A stretch of DNA of 48,092 bases from Clostridia bacterium (GCA_017513245.1 JAFXGK010000012.1:1-48092); one strand, 5' to 3'. Positions 1 to 7,941 are shown, counted from the stretch's first letter. Notes: generated by a model from the letters alone, not told the origin. A program made the numbers and translations.

Positions 1-102
1 GTGGTCTATGTAGTCCTCCGCCATACATTCCATGATAAAGTCGTAATTGTGATTGATATATCCTTCCACAAAAAAGCGACTTACCAGTTCTTTGTTATCC
101 AT
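1..102 (-). CDS. SnoaL-like / NTF2-fold protein, N-terminal part only
   Basis: The 3' end lies outside the window, so only the first 34 codons are visible. The protein begins MDNKELVSRFFVEGYIN and continues to an EDYIDH stretch, the usual start of SnoaL-like ester-cyclase/NTF2-fold proteins (first helices plus a conserved Asp-His near residue 33). The ATG at 102-100 has a strong CAAGGAGG site just upstream and a promoter at 198-226. Family members are small cytoplasmic proteins of varied function, so the substrate cannot be named. Family assignment rests on the N-terminus alone. Confidence 0.6.
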   Translation of the reverse strand, partial: MDNKELVSRFFVEGYINHNYDFIMECMAEDYIDH

Positions 103-197
103 AACTGTTGTTCCTCCTTGTCGTTAAGATTTATATGTTTACTATCATTGTAGGCGCAAATTCAAAGCTTTCGTTCTATGTGTCTACACACTTTTAT

Positions 198-226
198 ATT
201 ATACTACTTCTTTGTTAAAATTTCTA
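198..226 (-). promoter_or_regulatory. Promoter of the SnoaL-like gene
   Basis: On the minus strand, TAGAAA (221-226) and TATAAT (198-203) are separated by 17 bases. The -10 is perfect and the -35 matches 4 of 6. It lies just downstream of the TnpV terminator, so the SnoaL-like gene has its own transcription start and a leader of about 90 bases. Confidence 0.5.
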
Positions 227-232
227 CGATTT

Positions 233-276
233 TGAAAAAAATCAGTGACAGAGAGGTATCAATCTCCCTGCCACTG
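233..276 (-). terminator. Rho-independent terminator after tnpV
   Basis: Two 13-base arms (264-276 and 243-255 read on the minus strand) pair with two G-U wobbles around an 8-base loop and are followed by a T-run. It follows the stop codon of the TnpV gene directly. Confidence 0.8.
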
Positions 277-284
277 TGTTTCGG

Positions 285-656
285 TTAGTTATAAATTATA
301 TCATGATTTACGATTTCTGTGGCTCTGCTACGAATATTATTCATCCGAGCAATCCATTCCATTTGATTGTCTGCTTTGAGCAATTCGGTCACACCCTCAC
401 GCTCTGCCATCCGTTTTACAAGCCGAAAAAACATATCCTCAGCTTGTTTGTCAATATCAGCGAGATAGCTGTTCAACTTACCGCTTGTCAGTAGATTGAC
501 ATATCGCACCTTGTGATGTTGCTTGATATATCTCAAATGTTGTTGTCCCCATACACCGATTTCAACTTGTTCTTCATCTGGTAAGGTTAGATTGGGAATG
601 AGATAACCGTTTTCCTCACGATAAGTGCCACCTAATTGTTCAAATAATGATTTCAT
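285..656 (-). CDS. TnpV family transposon-encoded protein
   Basis: This 123-residue protein begins MKSLFEQLGGTYR. It carries the run GVWGQQHLRYIKQH, then LLTSGKLNSYLADID and WIARMNNIRSRATEIVN, which I recognise as the TnpV family found on Tn4451-type transposons and conjugative elements of Firmicutes. Its biochemical role is unknown to me. The ATG at 656 is chosen over an upstream TTG at 671 because GGAGGAAAC sits at correct spacing before it. No recombinase or relaxase is visible beside it, so it may mark the end of an element lying to the left or a relic of one. Confidence 0.85.
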   Translation of the reverse strand: MKSLFEQLGGTYREENGYLIPNLTLPDEEQVEIGVWGQQHLRYIKQHHKVRYVNLLTSGKLNSYLADIDKQAEDMFFRLVKRMAEREGVTELLKADNQMEWIARMNNIRSRATEIVNHDIIYN

Positions 657-776
657 TGCAGTTTCCTCCAAATATAATTTTTAGATTTTTCTGCAATATA
701 CCGTACCGATTGTCTTTACCACTTGTTTTCAAAACCTTCGTTACGGAACCTCATCATTTTCGAAGTCCTTTTAATT
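657..776 (-). other. Intergenic stretch with a 13-codon coding remnant
   Basis: Between tnpV and the sialidase-like gene there is a short minus-strand frame (757-716), MMRFRNEGFENKW, ending in TAA. It looks like a natural C-terminal tail rather than a gene, and could be the last codons of a mobile-element gene joined to chromosomal sequence near 770. No terminator is obvious. Confidence 0.2.
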
Positions 777-2615
777 TTAGTTTATAAAGCTGTCGCAGGT
801 TTCGCAAAGGGTTATATAGTTTTCGAGGGTTAAGTTTTCTTTTGCCTTTTCGGCGGCCGAAGTAATCGCCGTCACTGCCTCGGGGTGGGCGGCCATTATA
901 CGCTCGGCGGCAGACAACTGCTCTTTAAGGCACTCCTCACGCGGTGCCTCCTCGTAGCGAGATACAAGGCGCTTAAGCACGGCGCGCTCGGTAACGGGCT
1001 TACCCGCTATAATATCCTCCTCGCGAAGGCGCGAGAGCAAAATCTCGCTCGAGCCGGGGCGAACCGTGCGGCCGCGGCCCTGGTCGTAGACGACTATAAT
1101 ATCGCCGTTTTCCATCTCGTCAATCATAGCGTATGAGCTATGAATGCGGGTATCGAGAGTTAGCTTATAAGGCCAGGTAACTCCGCCATCCTTTGATAGA
1201 GCGACAGCTATATTATCGCGGACTTTTGTATTGTTGTTGTGAAAGGTGAGCAAGAGGTTGCCAGATGCAAGACGCTTGATGTTGTTAAGCGAATAAACCG
1301 TTTGCATTATTGGGCTGTTTTCATCGTTGTTATCATAACGCAGCAGCTTGTAGCTATCCCACTTATCGGGAGCAGATAGCTTGGCCTTGGTGTATCGCGA
1401 GCCTAACTCATTGCGCTCGATGAGAATAAGTTCGCCGTTTGCAGTTTCGGTAATGGTAGCTTCCCCTGTGTCGCTTTCGCCACCCTCGGGTGTGCAAACA
1501 TATTCAAATTTTTCAAGGTCTTCGCTCCTGTATATGCGAGGACCGCTTCCGCGGGCAAGGCATTCCTCCGGATAATATTCGGGCATGGCATGGCGGGAGA
1601 AATAGGCGGCAAAATACCATTTTCCATCCGATGCCTTTAAGGGAATGTCGCGATAAAAGCCATCGAACATTCGCTTTGGCTCGCTCCAGACGGGAGCATC
1701 ACTTTCGGGATTATCACAATAGGTTATCCACTGACCCTGCCTGCCCGAATAGTTTGATTCAATACCAACCTGCTGGGTGTAGATGAGGTAAAGGCGGTCG
1801 CCCACAGTGAAAAGAGCGGGGTCGTATACACGGCTGGGACCATCCTTATCGGGATCAAAAACGGTTATGGGGTTATCCCAGTTGATACCGTCGCGGCTGC
1901 GCAAAATCGGGATATAGCCATAATAGTTCTCGCCGCCGCAGAAGGTTTTGCCGAAGGGATCGGCCATAATCGCAACATAAAACGTTCCGTTTGGGGTGTG
2001 GGCTATGGTTGGAACAGCCTGATAACCGCGCTCCCGCGGGCGGTAATATTCCATATCTGCGGCAAGAGCTTCGCCCGACAGATACCCGCAAGGAAGCATT
2101 GAAAGACGGAGGTTTTCCTCAACCATCTCGGTTTGCTTGATAGGGACATAGCCGGGGTCAATATCGCAAATAACAACCGACAAACCGCCGCGAATGATAG
2201 CGCTTTGGAAATCGGTTCCCTCGGGAACAAAGCCGCCTAAAAGCGAAAGCGGAGTTTGCCATCCGGGAAGCAGTTCGCCCTCTTCAAAATCGGCAACCTT
2301 TTTGAAAGTGCCCGGAATACGGAGATTTAGATAAAATGAAATATCGTTGGGGGTCGGTGTTTCAGGCTCTTGCTCGACAACAATAAGCATCCAACCACTC
2401 TTTTTAACCGTCATACCGATGTTGGAAAAAGAATCGGTGAAAAGAAAATTCTCTCCTGCAAGGCCTTCGGGGATGTTACCGATTGTTGTATGAAACATCA
2501 TTGAAGCGATGTCGAAAAGGTGCTTGCCTTCAGCTATGGTATCAGCACAACCGTGTTGCGGAACAACAACTGCTCTCCGACGGTCGGATATCCAACTATC
2601 ATCATAAATTTTCAT
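777..2615 (-). CDS. Sialidase-fold (BNR/Asp-box) protein, probable glycoside hydrolase
   Basis: 612 residues from the ATG at 2615, preceded by AAAGGAGG at ideal spacing; an upstream in-frame start lacks a ribosome site. The middle region contains Asp-box-like motifs (RSRDGINW and SKDGGVTW) and repeated blade-like segments ending in W/Y-rich strands, typical of six-bladed sialidase-superfamily propellers. There is no signal peptide, so it probably acts in the cytoplasm on an imported sugar or glycan. It is transcribed divergently from an AraC regulator, a common arrangement for carbohydrate use genes. Substrate is not deducible: exo-sialidase is one option, another BNR hydrolase or epimerase is equally possible. 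Confidence 0.65.
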   Translation of the reverse strand: MKIYDDSWISDRRRAVVVPQHGCADTIAEGKHLFDIASMMFHTTIGNIPEGLAGENFLFTDSFSNIGMTVKKSGWMLIVVEQEPETPTPNDISFYLNLRIPGTFKKVADFEEGELLPGWQTPLSLLGGFVPEGTDFQSAIIRGGLSVVICDIDPGYVPIKQTEMVEENLRLSMLPCGYLSGEALAADMEYYRPRERGYQAVPTIAHTPNGTFYVAIMADPFGKTFCGGENYYGYIPILRSRDGINWDNPITVFDPDKDGPSRVYDPALFTVGDRLYLIYTQQVGIESNYSGRQGQWITYCDNPESDAPVWSEPKRMFDGFYRDIPLKASDGKWYFAAYFSRHAMPEYYPEECLARGSGPRIYRSEDLEKFEYVCTPEGGESDTGEATITETANGELILIERNELGSRYTKAKLSAPDKWDSYKLLRYDNNDENSPIMQTVYSLNNIKRLASGNLLLTFHNNNTKVRDNIAVALSKDGGVTWPYKLTLDTRIHSSYAMIDEMENGDIIVVYDQGRGRTVRPGSSEILLSRLREEDIIAGKPVTERAVLKRLVSRYEEAPREECLKEQLSAAERIMAAHPEAVTAITSAAEKAKENLTLENYITLCETCDSFIN

Positions 2616-2640
2616 TACACAACCTCCTTTGGTTGGGTTT

Positions 2641-2669
2641 ATTATGGCACAAATATACCGTAAATGCAA
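2641..2669 (-). promoter_or_regulatory. Promoter of the sialidase-like gene
   Basis: Minus strand: TTGCAT (2664-2669), 17 bases, CATAAT (2641-2646). It lies just upstream of the ribosome site and about 60 bases from the divergent AraC promoter, leaving room for a shared operator between them. Confidence 0.6.
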
Positions 2670-2685
2670 TATATTATGTCCAGTA

Positions 2686-2726
2686 TTGTTCGCTCAATGT
2701 GCCACTTTGAAATAAATTGCGAACAA
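2686..2726. promoter_or_regulatory. Candidate AraC-regulator operator (inverted repeat)
   Basis: TTGTTCGC (2686-2693) and its perfect inverse GCGAACAA (2719-2726) are 33 bases apart centre to centre, about three helical turns, between the two divergent promoters. That is the expected geometry for a dimeric AraC-family protein. Binding is inferred from position only. Confidence 0.4.
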
Positions 2727-2731
2727 AACGC

Positions 2732-2760
2732 TTGCATTACTTCAAGCCGGACTATATACT
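2732..2760 (+). promoter_or_regulatory. Promoter of the AraC-family gene
   Basis: TTGCAT (2732-2737), 17-base spacer, TATACT (2755-2760). The predicted start of transcription is only about 10 bases before the ATG, so the leader would be very short. Confidence 0.55.
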
Positions 2761-2776
2761 TTAATTGGTGATATTT

Positions 2777-3673
2777 ATGATAGAAAAAAATCGATTTGAA
2801 ATAGAGAGTTATAGTTTTATCAGCTATAACAACTATACATCGCCAATCAAATCCGCTCGCGGAATACACATAATTCTGGCCGATGATAACCCGTTCAGCC
2901 TGCAAATAGAATCCAAAAGAGGCGAGCGTTTGCTTCGGTTGGCACAGAGCGACGTGTGCATTGTTTTTGACGGCGTTAAATATCATTTTTCCACAATGCC
3001 GGATATTGACACGAGAATTTTAACCCTGGAGTTAAGTTGCCCCCCTATCTCGGAAGACGACGGCAAGGAACTTGCAAAGCTTTTAAACTGCGATAGGGAA
3101 TATCTTATTTTTTCGGGCACCAAGGAGCTGCGCGAGCTTATGCTGCTTTTGCAACGCTGCCACGAAACCCAATACCGCTCAGGCAACGTTTATCAAAGCG
3201 TTGCACTGCTTGCTAAGGCTTTTTTATGCAGGATTGCGGAAGAAATTTTCGGCCGCCAATTAGCACCCATGCTGTGCGCCCACACCCGCAAAGCAATTTC
3301 CTACATCAGCAAGAACTACAAGTCCCCTATCACGCTTGGTTTGCTTTGTGCCGAGGTTGGCATTGGCGAACGTCGTATGCAAAAGCTCTTCCGTGAGGAG
3401 CTCTCAACCACGTTTGTAGATTATCTTACAGATTTCCGCATCAGCAAGGCTTGCGACCTTTTGCGCAGCAGCAACGCCACAATCGAGGCGATAGCCGAGC
3501 TAATCGGATACAACAGTCGGCAGCATTTTACCCACGTTTTCAAGCAAAAGCTTGGGCAATCGCCGCAACAGTTCCGCACGGCCATAAAGCAGCGCAACTA
3601 CCGCTATACCCACGCGGATTTAAGCTATCTACAGGATGCCTTTATATCGTTTGAAGGCGCCATTGTTGAATAA
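2777..3673 (+). CDS. AraC family transcriptional regulator
   Basis: 298 residues from the ATG at 2777, preceded by a modest GGTGA site; an in-frame TTG at 2765 is the alternative. The N-terminal 170 residues resemble a ligand-binding cupin-type half. The C-terminal 100 residues hold the two AraC helix-turn-helix units, including ITLGLLCAEVGIGERRMQKLF and the hallmark IAELIGYNSRQHFTHVFKQ segment. It faces the sialidase-like gene across a 161-base divergent region and probably controls it in response to a sugar. Confidence 0.9.
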   Translation: MIEKNRFEIESYSFISYNNYTSPIKSARGIHIILADDNPFSLQIESKRGERLLRLAQSDVCIVFDGVKYHFSTMPDIDTRILTLELSCPPISEDDGKELAKLLNCDREYLIFSGTKELRELMLLLQRCHETQYRSGNVYQSVALLAKAFLCRIAEEIFGRQLAPMLCAHTRKAISYISKNYKSPITLGLLCAEVGIGERRMQKLFREELSTTFVDYLTDFRISKACDLLRSSNATIEAIAELIGYNSRQHFTHVFKQKLGQSPQQFRTAIKQRNYRYTHADLSYLQDAFISFEGAIVE

Positions 3674-3674
3674 G

Positions 3675-3702
3675 AAAAGGACTCGGAATACCGAGTCCTT
3701 TT
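3675..3702. terminator. Bidirectional terminator between AraC and asnB-like genes
   Basis: AAAAGGACTCGG / CCGAGTCCTTTT form a perfect 12-base stem around the loop AATA. The flanking A- and T-runs serve both converging genes. Confidence 0.85.
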
Positions 3703-3705
3703 AAT

Positions 3706-5241
3706 TTATCTTTTTATAAAATATTCTTCATACCAAACGAGGAAGGTATAGATTACGTATATTTTACGCCAGTTGTCGGAGTTTCCGCCGATATATTCCT
3801 CGAAGATGGCGTTTACCTCGTCGAGGTTGAAGAATTCGGCGGCGAAGTCACTGCTGAGTTTTGCGCGCACGTCCGAATTGTAGCGCTCGTCGGCCATCCA
3901 CATACGGATGGGAACAACAAAGCCAAGCTTTTTGCGGAAAGCAATATCCTCGGGCAGTACCTTAGCGGCGGCGGTGCGAAGAGCAACCTTGTTTTGCTCG
4001 TCGTTCACCTTATAGCGAGAAGGTATGCGGGCCGCTATATCGAAAATTCGGCGGTCGGTTAAGGGCATACGCACCTCAAGGCCTGCTGCGCGGCTCATTT
4101 TATTTACGTTTAGGTAAATATCGCCCTCAAGCCATACTTGAATATCAACGTCGGTCATCTTGGAGAGGGGGTCCAGCCCCTCGTTCTCTTTATAAATATC
4201 ACGGACAAGGTCGATAGGCTCGAAATTATCAAAGTATTTTTTAAGCAGGCGGCGCTTTTCCTCCTCCTTCATTATGTTGGTGTTGCCAACGTAAAAGTCG
4301 TGAAGATTTTCGCCGTAGCGGTCGGCGTTTCGGTACATATTGTAGCCGCCGAAAAATTCGTCTGCGCCCTCGCCCGAATAGCAAATATCGGTATGCTCTG
4401 CGGTGGCACGACAGCCAATCGCGAATGCAACGGCCGAAGCGTCACCAAGCGGCTGCTCCATATTATACATTACGTAGGGCACGGCACTAAAATACTCCTC
4501 GGGGGTTATGAGGCAACGATTAAATTTTCGTCCGAGAATATCGGCGGTTTGACGCGCAAGGCCGGATTCGTCAAGTCGGCTGTCGTCATAGCCGCAACTG
4601 TTGCAGGCCGTGGCGTCCGAAACCGCCAGCACATAGGACGAATCTACGCCGCCCGATAAAAAGCTTTCGACGTATTCATCTTCGCTTTTAACCTCGGTCA
4701 TAACGGCCGATAAGGTTGAATTAATCTCGTTCGCCCATTCTTCGAGGCTTTTATTCTCATCGGGGGCAAACTGCGGTCGCCAATAGCGAGTGATTTCCTT
4801 TTTGCCGTTTTTATAGGTCATAAAACGGCCGGGCAGAAGCTTGCGAACGCCCGTAAAGAAGGTTTCGTCACCCGTCGTATAGGTCATTGTAAGGTATATC
4901 TGAAGCATTTTGAGGTTTAGAGATTTTTCGAAGCCCTCACCCTCCATCAGCTCGCGAATTGTGGTGGCCGCGAGCAGGCGGCCGTCGGCCGTTTCGTAGT
5001 AGTAAAGCGGCACGGTGCCGAAATGGTCGCGGCAGAGAAAAAGACTGCCGTCTTCGTTTTCGATTACAAAGGCAAACATACCGTGGAAGTGATTTGCGCA
5101 GTCCTCTCCCCACTTTTCATAAGCCGCGAGAATTATAGCCTCCTCACGGGCGGCTCGAGGCAGGGCTTTATCTATTCCCAGCTGTTCACAAAGTTCTTTA
5201 TGATTGCGGATGTGACCGTAATAAACCTTTAAACGTAGCAT
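3706..5241 (-). CDS. Asparagine-synthetase-like protein lacking the glutaminase cysteine
   Basis: 511 residues. The C-terminal half is a clear asparagine synthase domain: the ATP-pyrophosphatase loop SGGVDSS near residue 195, then GDASAVAF and SGEGADEFFGGY near residue 285. The N-terminus starts at VYYGHIRNHKEL, which matches a point about 65 residues inside normal AsnB, so the MCGI start with the nucleophilic Cys is absent. The ATG at 5241 has an AAGGA site and a good promoter, so this looks like the true start rather than a misread one. It could use free ammonia, or amidate or adenylate another substrate. See findings. Confidence 0.75.
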   Translation of the reverse strand: MLRLKVYYGHIRNHKELCEQLGIDKALPRAAREEAIILAAYEKWGEDCANHFHGMFAFVIENEDGSLFLCRDHFGTVPLYYYETADGRLLAATTIRELMEGEGFEKSLNLKMLQIYLTMTYTTGDETFFTGVRKLLPGRFMTYKNGKKEITRYWRPQFAPDENKSLEEWANEINSTLSAVMTEVKSEDEYVESFLSGGVDSSYVLAVSDATACNSCGYDDSRLDESGLARQTADILGRKFNRCLITPEEYFSAVPYVMYNMEQPLGDASAVAFAIGCRATAEHTDICYSGEGADEFFGGYNMYRNADRYGENLHDFYVGNTNIMKEEEKRRLLKKYFDNFEPIDLVRDIYKENEGLDPLSKMTDVDIQVWLEGDIYLNVNKMSRAAGLEVRMPLTDRRIFDIAARIPSRYKVNDEQNKVALRTAAAKVLPEDIAFRKKLGFVVPIRMWMADERYNSDVRAKLSSDFAAEFFNLDEVNAIFEEYIGGNSDNWRKIYVIYTFLVWYEEYFIKR

Positions 5242-5271
5242 CTGACCATTCCTTTTTCTTTTATCACACCG

Positions 5272-5300
5272 ATTTTATCACATTTTTCTTATCTTTTCAA
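5272..5300 (-). promoter_or_regulatory. Promoter of the asnB-like gene
   Basis: Minus strand: TTGAAA (5295-5300), 17 bases, TGA-TAAAAT (-10 at 5272-5277, extended form). Its position supports the short N-terminus of the asnB-like protein. Confidence 0.65.
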
Positions 5301-5327
5301 CAAATATCGCGTGCGTATGCTTTTCGG

Positions 5328-5356
5328 TTGAATTATTGTCGCGGTTGCGGTAAAAT
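5328..5356 (+). promoter_or_regulatory. Promoter of the first LRR gene
   Basis: TTGAAT (5328-5333), 17 bases, TAAAAT (5351-5356). It is divergent from the asnB-like promoter and about 20 bases ahead of the ATG. Confidence 0.65.
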
Positions 5357-5377
5357 ATTCGTAAAGAGGTGGCTTGT

Positions 5378-6223
5378 ATGAAAAGATTTTTAGGCGCTTT
5401 TTTATGTTTGGCGCTTTTGCTTTCTTTCCCGATTTCGGCCGATGCCGCGGCGGGTTGGGAAAACGGTATGCGCTTTAAGGCGGTTGACGGCTACGCCGAG
5501 ATTATAGAGGTTGACCAAACCTTAAGCGGCGATATCGTTATCCCCGATTACTACGGCGGTTACGGCGTTGAATACGTCGGAATCGAGGCCTTTAAGGACT
5601 GCACTGGCATCACCTCGATTACGTTTGGCGAAAACATAGGCGGCATATACTATAACGCATTCGAGGGCTGCACAAATCTTAAAACGGTTAATTTTTATGC
5701 TAAATCCTTTTCGGAAAAGTATTCGGCCGGTTCGCCCGAGAGACCCGTTTTTGCAGGGTGCCCGAATCTCACAACCGTAAATATCGGCGCAGAGGTTGAA
5801 TCTATCCCGAAGTATCTTTTCTACGGCGTTACTTCGCTCACGACGGTAAATTTTGAGGGCGCCGTTCCGAAAATCGGAGAAGACGCTTTTTACGGTTGCT
5901 CGGTCGACCTCAGCCCCTATGAGAAGCCTGCGTCCTCCAGTAGCAGCAAAAAGCCTTTGAGCAGCGCCACGCCTCCCTCATCGAGCAAAAAGCCCGCTAG
6001 CTCTGCGCCGGCGCAAAGTGAAATCGTAAATTCCGAAGAAGCTAAGGACGAGCCCTCGTCTTCCGCTATTATGGCTCCCACCCTGTCTTCCGACACGCCT
6101 AAAGGTGGCGGCGGTATAAATCTCGGACTTATTTGGGGAGCCGCAGGCGGCGCTGTCGCCGTTTTGGCGGCGGTTTTCCTCGTTCTTATGAAAAAGGATA
6201 AGAAATCCGGAGATAAAATATAA
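5378..6223 (+). CDS. BspA-type leucine-rich-repeat (LRR_5) membrane-anchored surface protein 1
   Basis: 281 residues, start ATG 5378 with GAGGTGG upstream. A signal peptide (hydrophobic to about residue 22, ending SADAAA) is followed by LRR_5-type repeats such as GIEAFKDCTGITSITF and YNAFEGCTNLKTVNF up to about residue 180. A Ser/Pro/Lys linker comes next (about 185-235), then one membrane helix (about 246-269) and a short basic cytoplasmic tail. So the repeats face outside and the C-terminus is inside. It is paralogous to the next gene and shares its architecture. The ligand is unknown; the downstream kinase suggests a sensing role. Confidence 0.85.
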   Translation: MKRFLGAFLCLALLLSFPISADAAAGWENGMRFKAVDGYAEIIEVDQTLSGDIVIPDYYGGYGVEYVGIEAFKDCTGITSITFGENIGGIYYNAFEGCTNLKTVNFYAKSFSEKYSAGSPERPVFAGCPNLTTVNIGAEVESIPKYLFYGVTSLTTVNFEGAVPKIGEDAFYGCSVDLSPYEKPASSSSSKKPLSSATPPSSSKKPASSAPAQSEIVNSEEAKDEPSSSAIMAPTLSSDTPKGGGGINLGLIWGAAGGAVAVLAAVFLVLMKKDKKSGDKI

Positions 6224-6228
6224 ATCAG

Positions 6229-6257
6229 TTGAATCAGCGCACCGAATATGGTAGAAT
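6229..6257 (+). promoter_or_regulatory. Promoter of the second LRR gene
   Basis: TTGAAT (6229-6234), 17 bases, TAGAAT (6252-6257), starting just after the upstream stop codon. The second LRR gene and the kinase can therefore be transcribed without the first. Confidence 0.65.
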
Positions 6258-6281
6258 ATTCGGGTATTGGAGGTAATAAAA

Positions 6282-7190
6282 ATGAAAAAGACAATTACTT
6301 TAATTTTAAGCTTAATACTCGTTTTCTCGCTGTTTAGTTTCTGCCTTGCAGGCAACGTTTCGGCAATCACCGAAGGCTACTTTACATACGAGATGACCGG
6401 CGGTAACGCTATCCTCACAAAGGTAGACCCCGCGATCAGCGGCGACGTTGTTGTTCCCGTTCATCTTGGTAATTTCGATATTCTTTATGTTGATGAGGGC
6501 GCCTTTAAGGACTGCGTAAACATTACGTCTGTTACCATTCCCGAGGAAATTGACGGCATTTATTACGGCGCATTCGAAGGCTGCACCAACCTTACTACCG
6601 TTAACTTCAACTGCAAGGACTATTCCTACAAGGATTCTGCAGGCAACAAGGACAGACCTGTTTTTGCAAACTGCCCCAATCTTACTACCGTAAACGTTGG
6701 CGCAAACGTTACTGCCATTCCGAAGTTCCTTTTCTACGGAGTATCCTCGCTTACCACCGTTAACTTTGCAGGCGAGATGCCCAAAATCGGTCAGGACGCA
6801 TTCACCGGTTGCTCGGTTGACCCGAGCGCCGACAAGGAGTCTTCTTCCTCTTCGAGTAGCAGAAAGCCCTCGAGCAGCACCGTTGCCCCCTCTAGCCAGA
6901 AACCCGTAAGCTCGGAAAAGCCCGAGAGTGAAATCGTTAGCTCTGAGGAGCCCACCGCCAAGCCCTCTTCTTCTGAAGTAAAGGCTCCCATCACTTCTAA
7001 CAACAATAACAACGACACCACTACCACCGGCAGTGAAGGCGGCGGCATGAACCTTGGTCTTATTTGGGGAATTGCCGGCGGCGCTATCGTGGTTTTGGCT
7101 GCGGTATTCGTTATCCTTTTAAAGGGCGGCAAGGGTGACGACAAGGCCAAGGCAGACGAAAACGAAGCTGACGACAACAAGGCAGAATGA
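6282..7190 (+). CDS. BspA-type leucine-rich-repeat membrane-anchored surface protein 2
   Basis: 302 residues from the ATG at 6282, preceded by GGAGG. It has a signal peptide ending near VSAIT, LRR_5 repeats (EGAFKDCVNITSVTI, YGAFEGCTNLTTVNF, CPNLTTVNVG) and a Ser/Pro linker. An Asn/Thr run, a C-terminal membrane helix and a charged Lys/Asp/Glu tail follow. It closely follows its neighbour, indicating tandem duplication; the longer acidic tail is the main difference. Its stop codon overlaps the kinase start (ATGA), so the two are translationally coupled. Confidence 0.85.
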   Translation: MKKTITLILSLILVFSLFSFCLAGNVSAITEGYFTYEMTGGNAILTKVDPAISGDVVVPVHLGNFDILYVDEGAFKDCVNITSVTIPEEIDGIYYGAFEGCTNLTTVNFNCKDYSYKDSAGNKDRPVFANCPNLTTVNVGANVTAIPKFLFYGVSSLTTVNFAGEMPKIGQDAFTGCSVDPSADKESSSSSSSRKPSSSTVAPSSQKPVSSEKPESEIVSSEEPTAKPSSSEVKAPITSNNNNNDTTTTGSEGGGMNLGLIWGIAGGAIVVLAAVFVILLKGGKGDDKAKADENEADDNKAE

Positions 7191-7891
7191 CACGCGAAGA
7201 ATTTATAGAAAATCTGCGCGAAGATTATAAAATCGCCAAGGTTTTATCCGATAAAAACGGATACCGCGTGCTCCGTCTTAAGCACCGCGCGCTGGGTCGC
7301 GACATAATTTTGCGAAGCTACCCTATACCCGTTTCGGCTTATGAAAAGCTAAAGAACATTTCCCACCCGAATATGCCCGAAATTCTCGACGTGCTCACGC
7401 TCGACGACGGGCAGATAATACTTGAGGAGTTTATTGACGGTATTACGGTGGCCGAGGTGCTCTACAGTGACAGCTACACCTACAAGGGCGCCAAGCGGGT
7501 TATCGAGGGCGTGGCCTTTGCGCTGGATACGCTTCACTCGATGGACATCGTTCACCGCGATATAAAGCCCGAAAATATTATAATTAAGAGCGATGGAGAC
7601 GTTGTTCTCCTTGACCTTAACGCTTCACGCGAATACAACAAGAAAAAGCGCACCGATACTGTGGTGCTTGGCACGGTTGGATATGCTCCGCCCGAGCAGT
7701 TCGGCATTTCGCAAAGCGACCCTAAATCGGATATTTACGCTTTGGGCGTACTGCTGAACGTTATGCTCACCGGGGCGCACCCCAGCGAAAAGCTGGCCCG
7801 CGGCAAGGCAGGCAGAATTGTTCTGCGCTGCACCCAAATAAGCCCCGAAAAGCGCTTTTCTTCAATCAAAAAGCTAATAGAAGCTCTGTAA
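7187..7891 (+). CDS. Small soluble Ser/Thr protein kinase, divergent
   Basis: 234 residues, kinase fold only, with no transmembrane or sensor domain. Visible landmarks: HRDIKPEN (catalytic Asp125, Asn130), a DLN in place of DFG (Asp143), and GYAPPEQF plus SDIYALGVLL in the C-lobe. The glycine loop is degenerate and the position of the ATP-anchoring Lys appears to be Arg43 (IILRSY). The start overlaps the LRR2 stop by four bases (ATGA). I infer that it is the cytoplasmic partner of the LRR proteins. It may be a weak or atypical kinase; activity is not certain. Confidence 0.8.
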   Translation: MTREEFIENLREDYKIAKVLSDKNGYRVLRLKHRALGRDIILRSYPIPVSAYEKLKNISHPNMPEILDVLTLDDGQIILEEFIDGITVAEVLYSDSYTYKGAKRVIEGVAFALDTLHSMDIVHRDIKPENIIIKSDGDVVLLDLNASREYNKKKRTDTVVLGTVGYAPPEQFGISQSDPKSDIYALGVLLNVMLTGAHPSEKLARGKAGRIVLRCTQISPEKRFSSIKKLIEAL

Positions 7892-7894
7892 AAC

Positions 7895-7926
7895 AAAAAC
7901 ACCAACGGCATCCCGTTGGTGTTTTT
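7895..7926. terminator. Bidirectional terminator after the kinase
   Basis: AAAAACACCAACGG and CCGTTGGTGTTTTT form a 14-base perfect stem with a CATC loop. It ends both the kinase operon and the converging lipoprotein operon. Confidence 0.9.
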
Positions 7927-7941
7927 AAGTTTATCGTTCAG

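Noticed and set aside
3675-3702. Possible phage attachment site or REP at 3.7 kb
   Set aside because: The hairpin with flanking A/T runs between converging genes is an ordinary terminator.
4138-4659. 173-codon frame opposite the asnB-like gene
   Set aside because: It has no ribosome site and lies over conserved asparagine-synthetase motifs.
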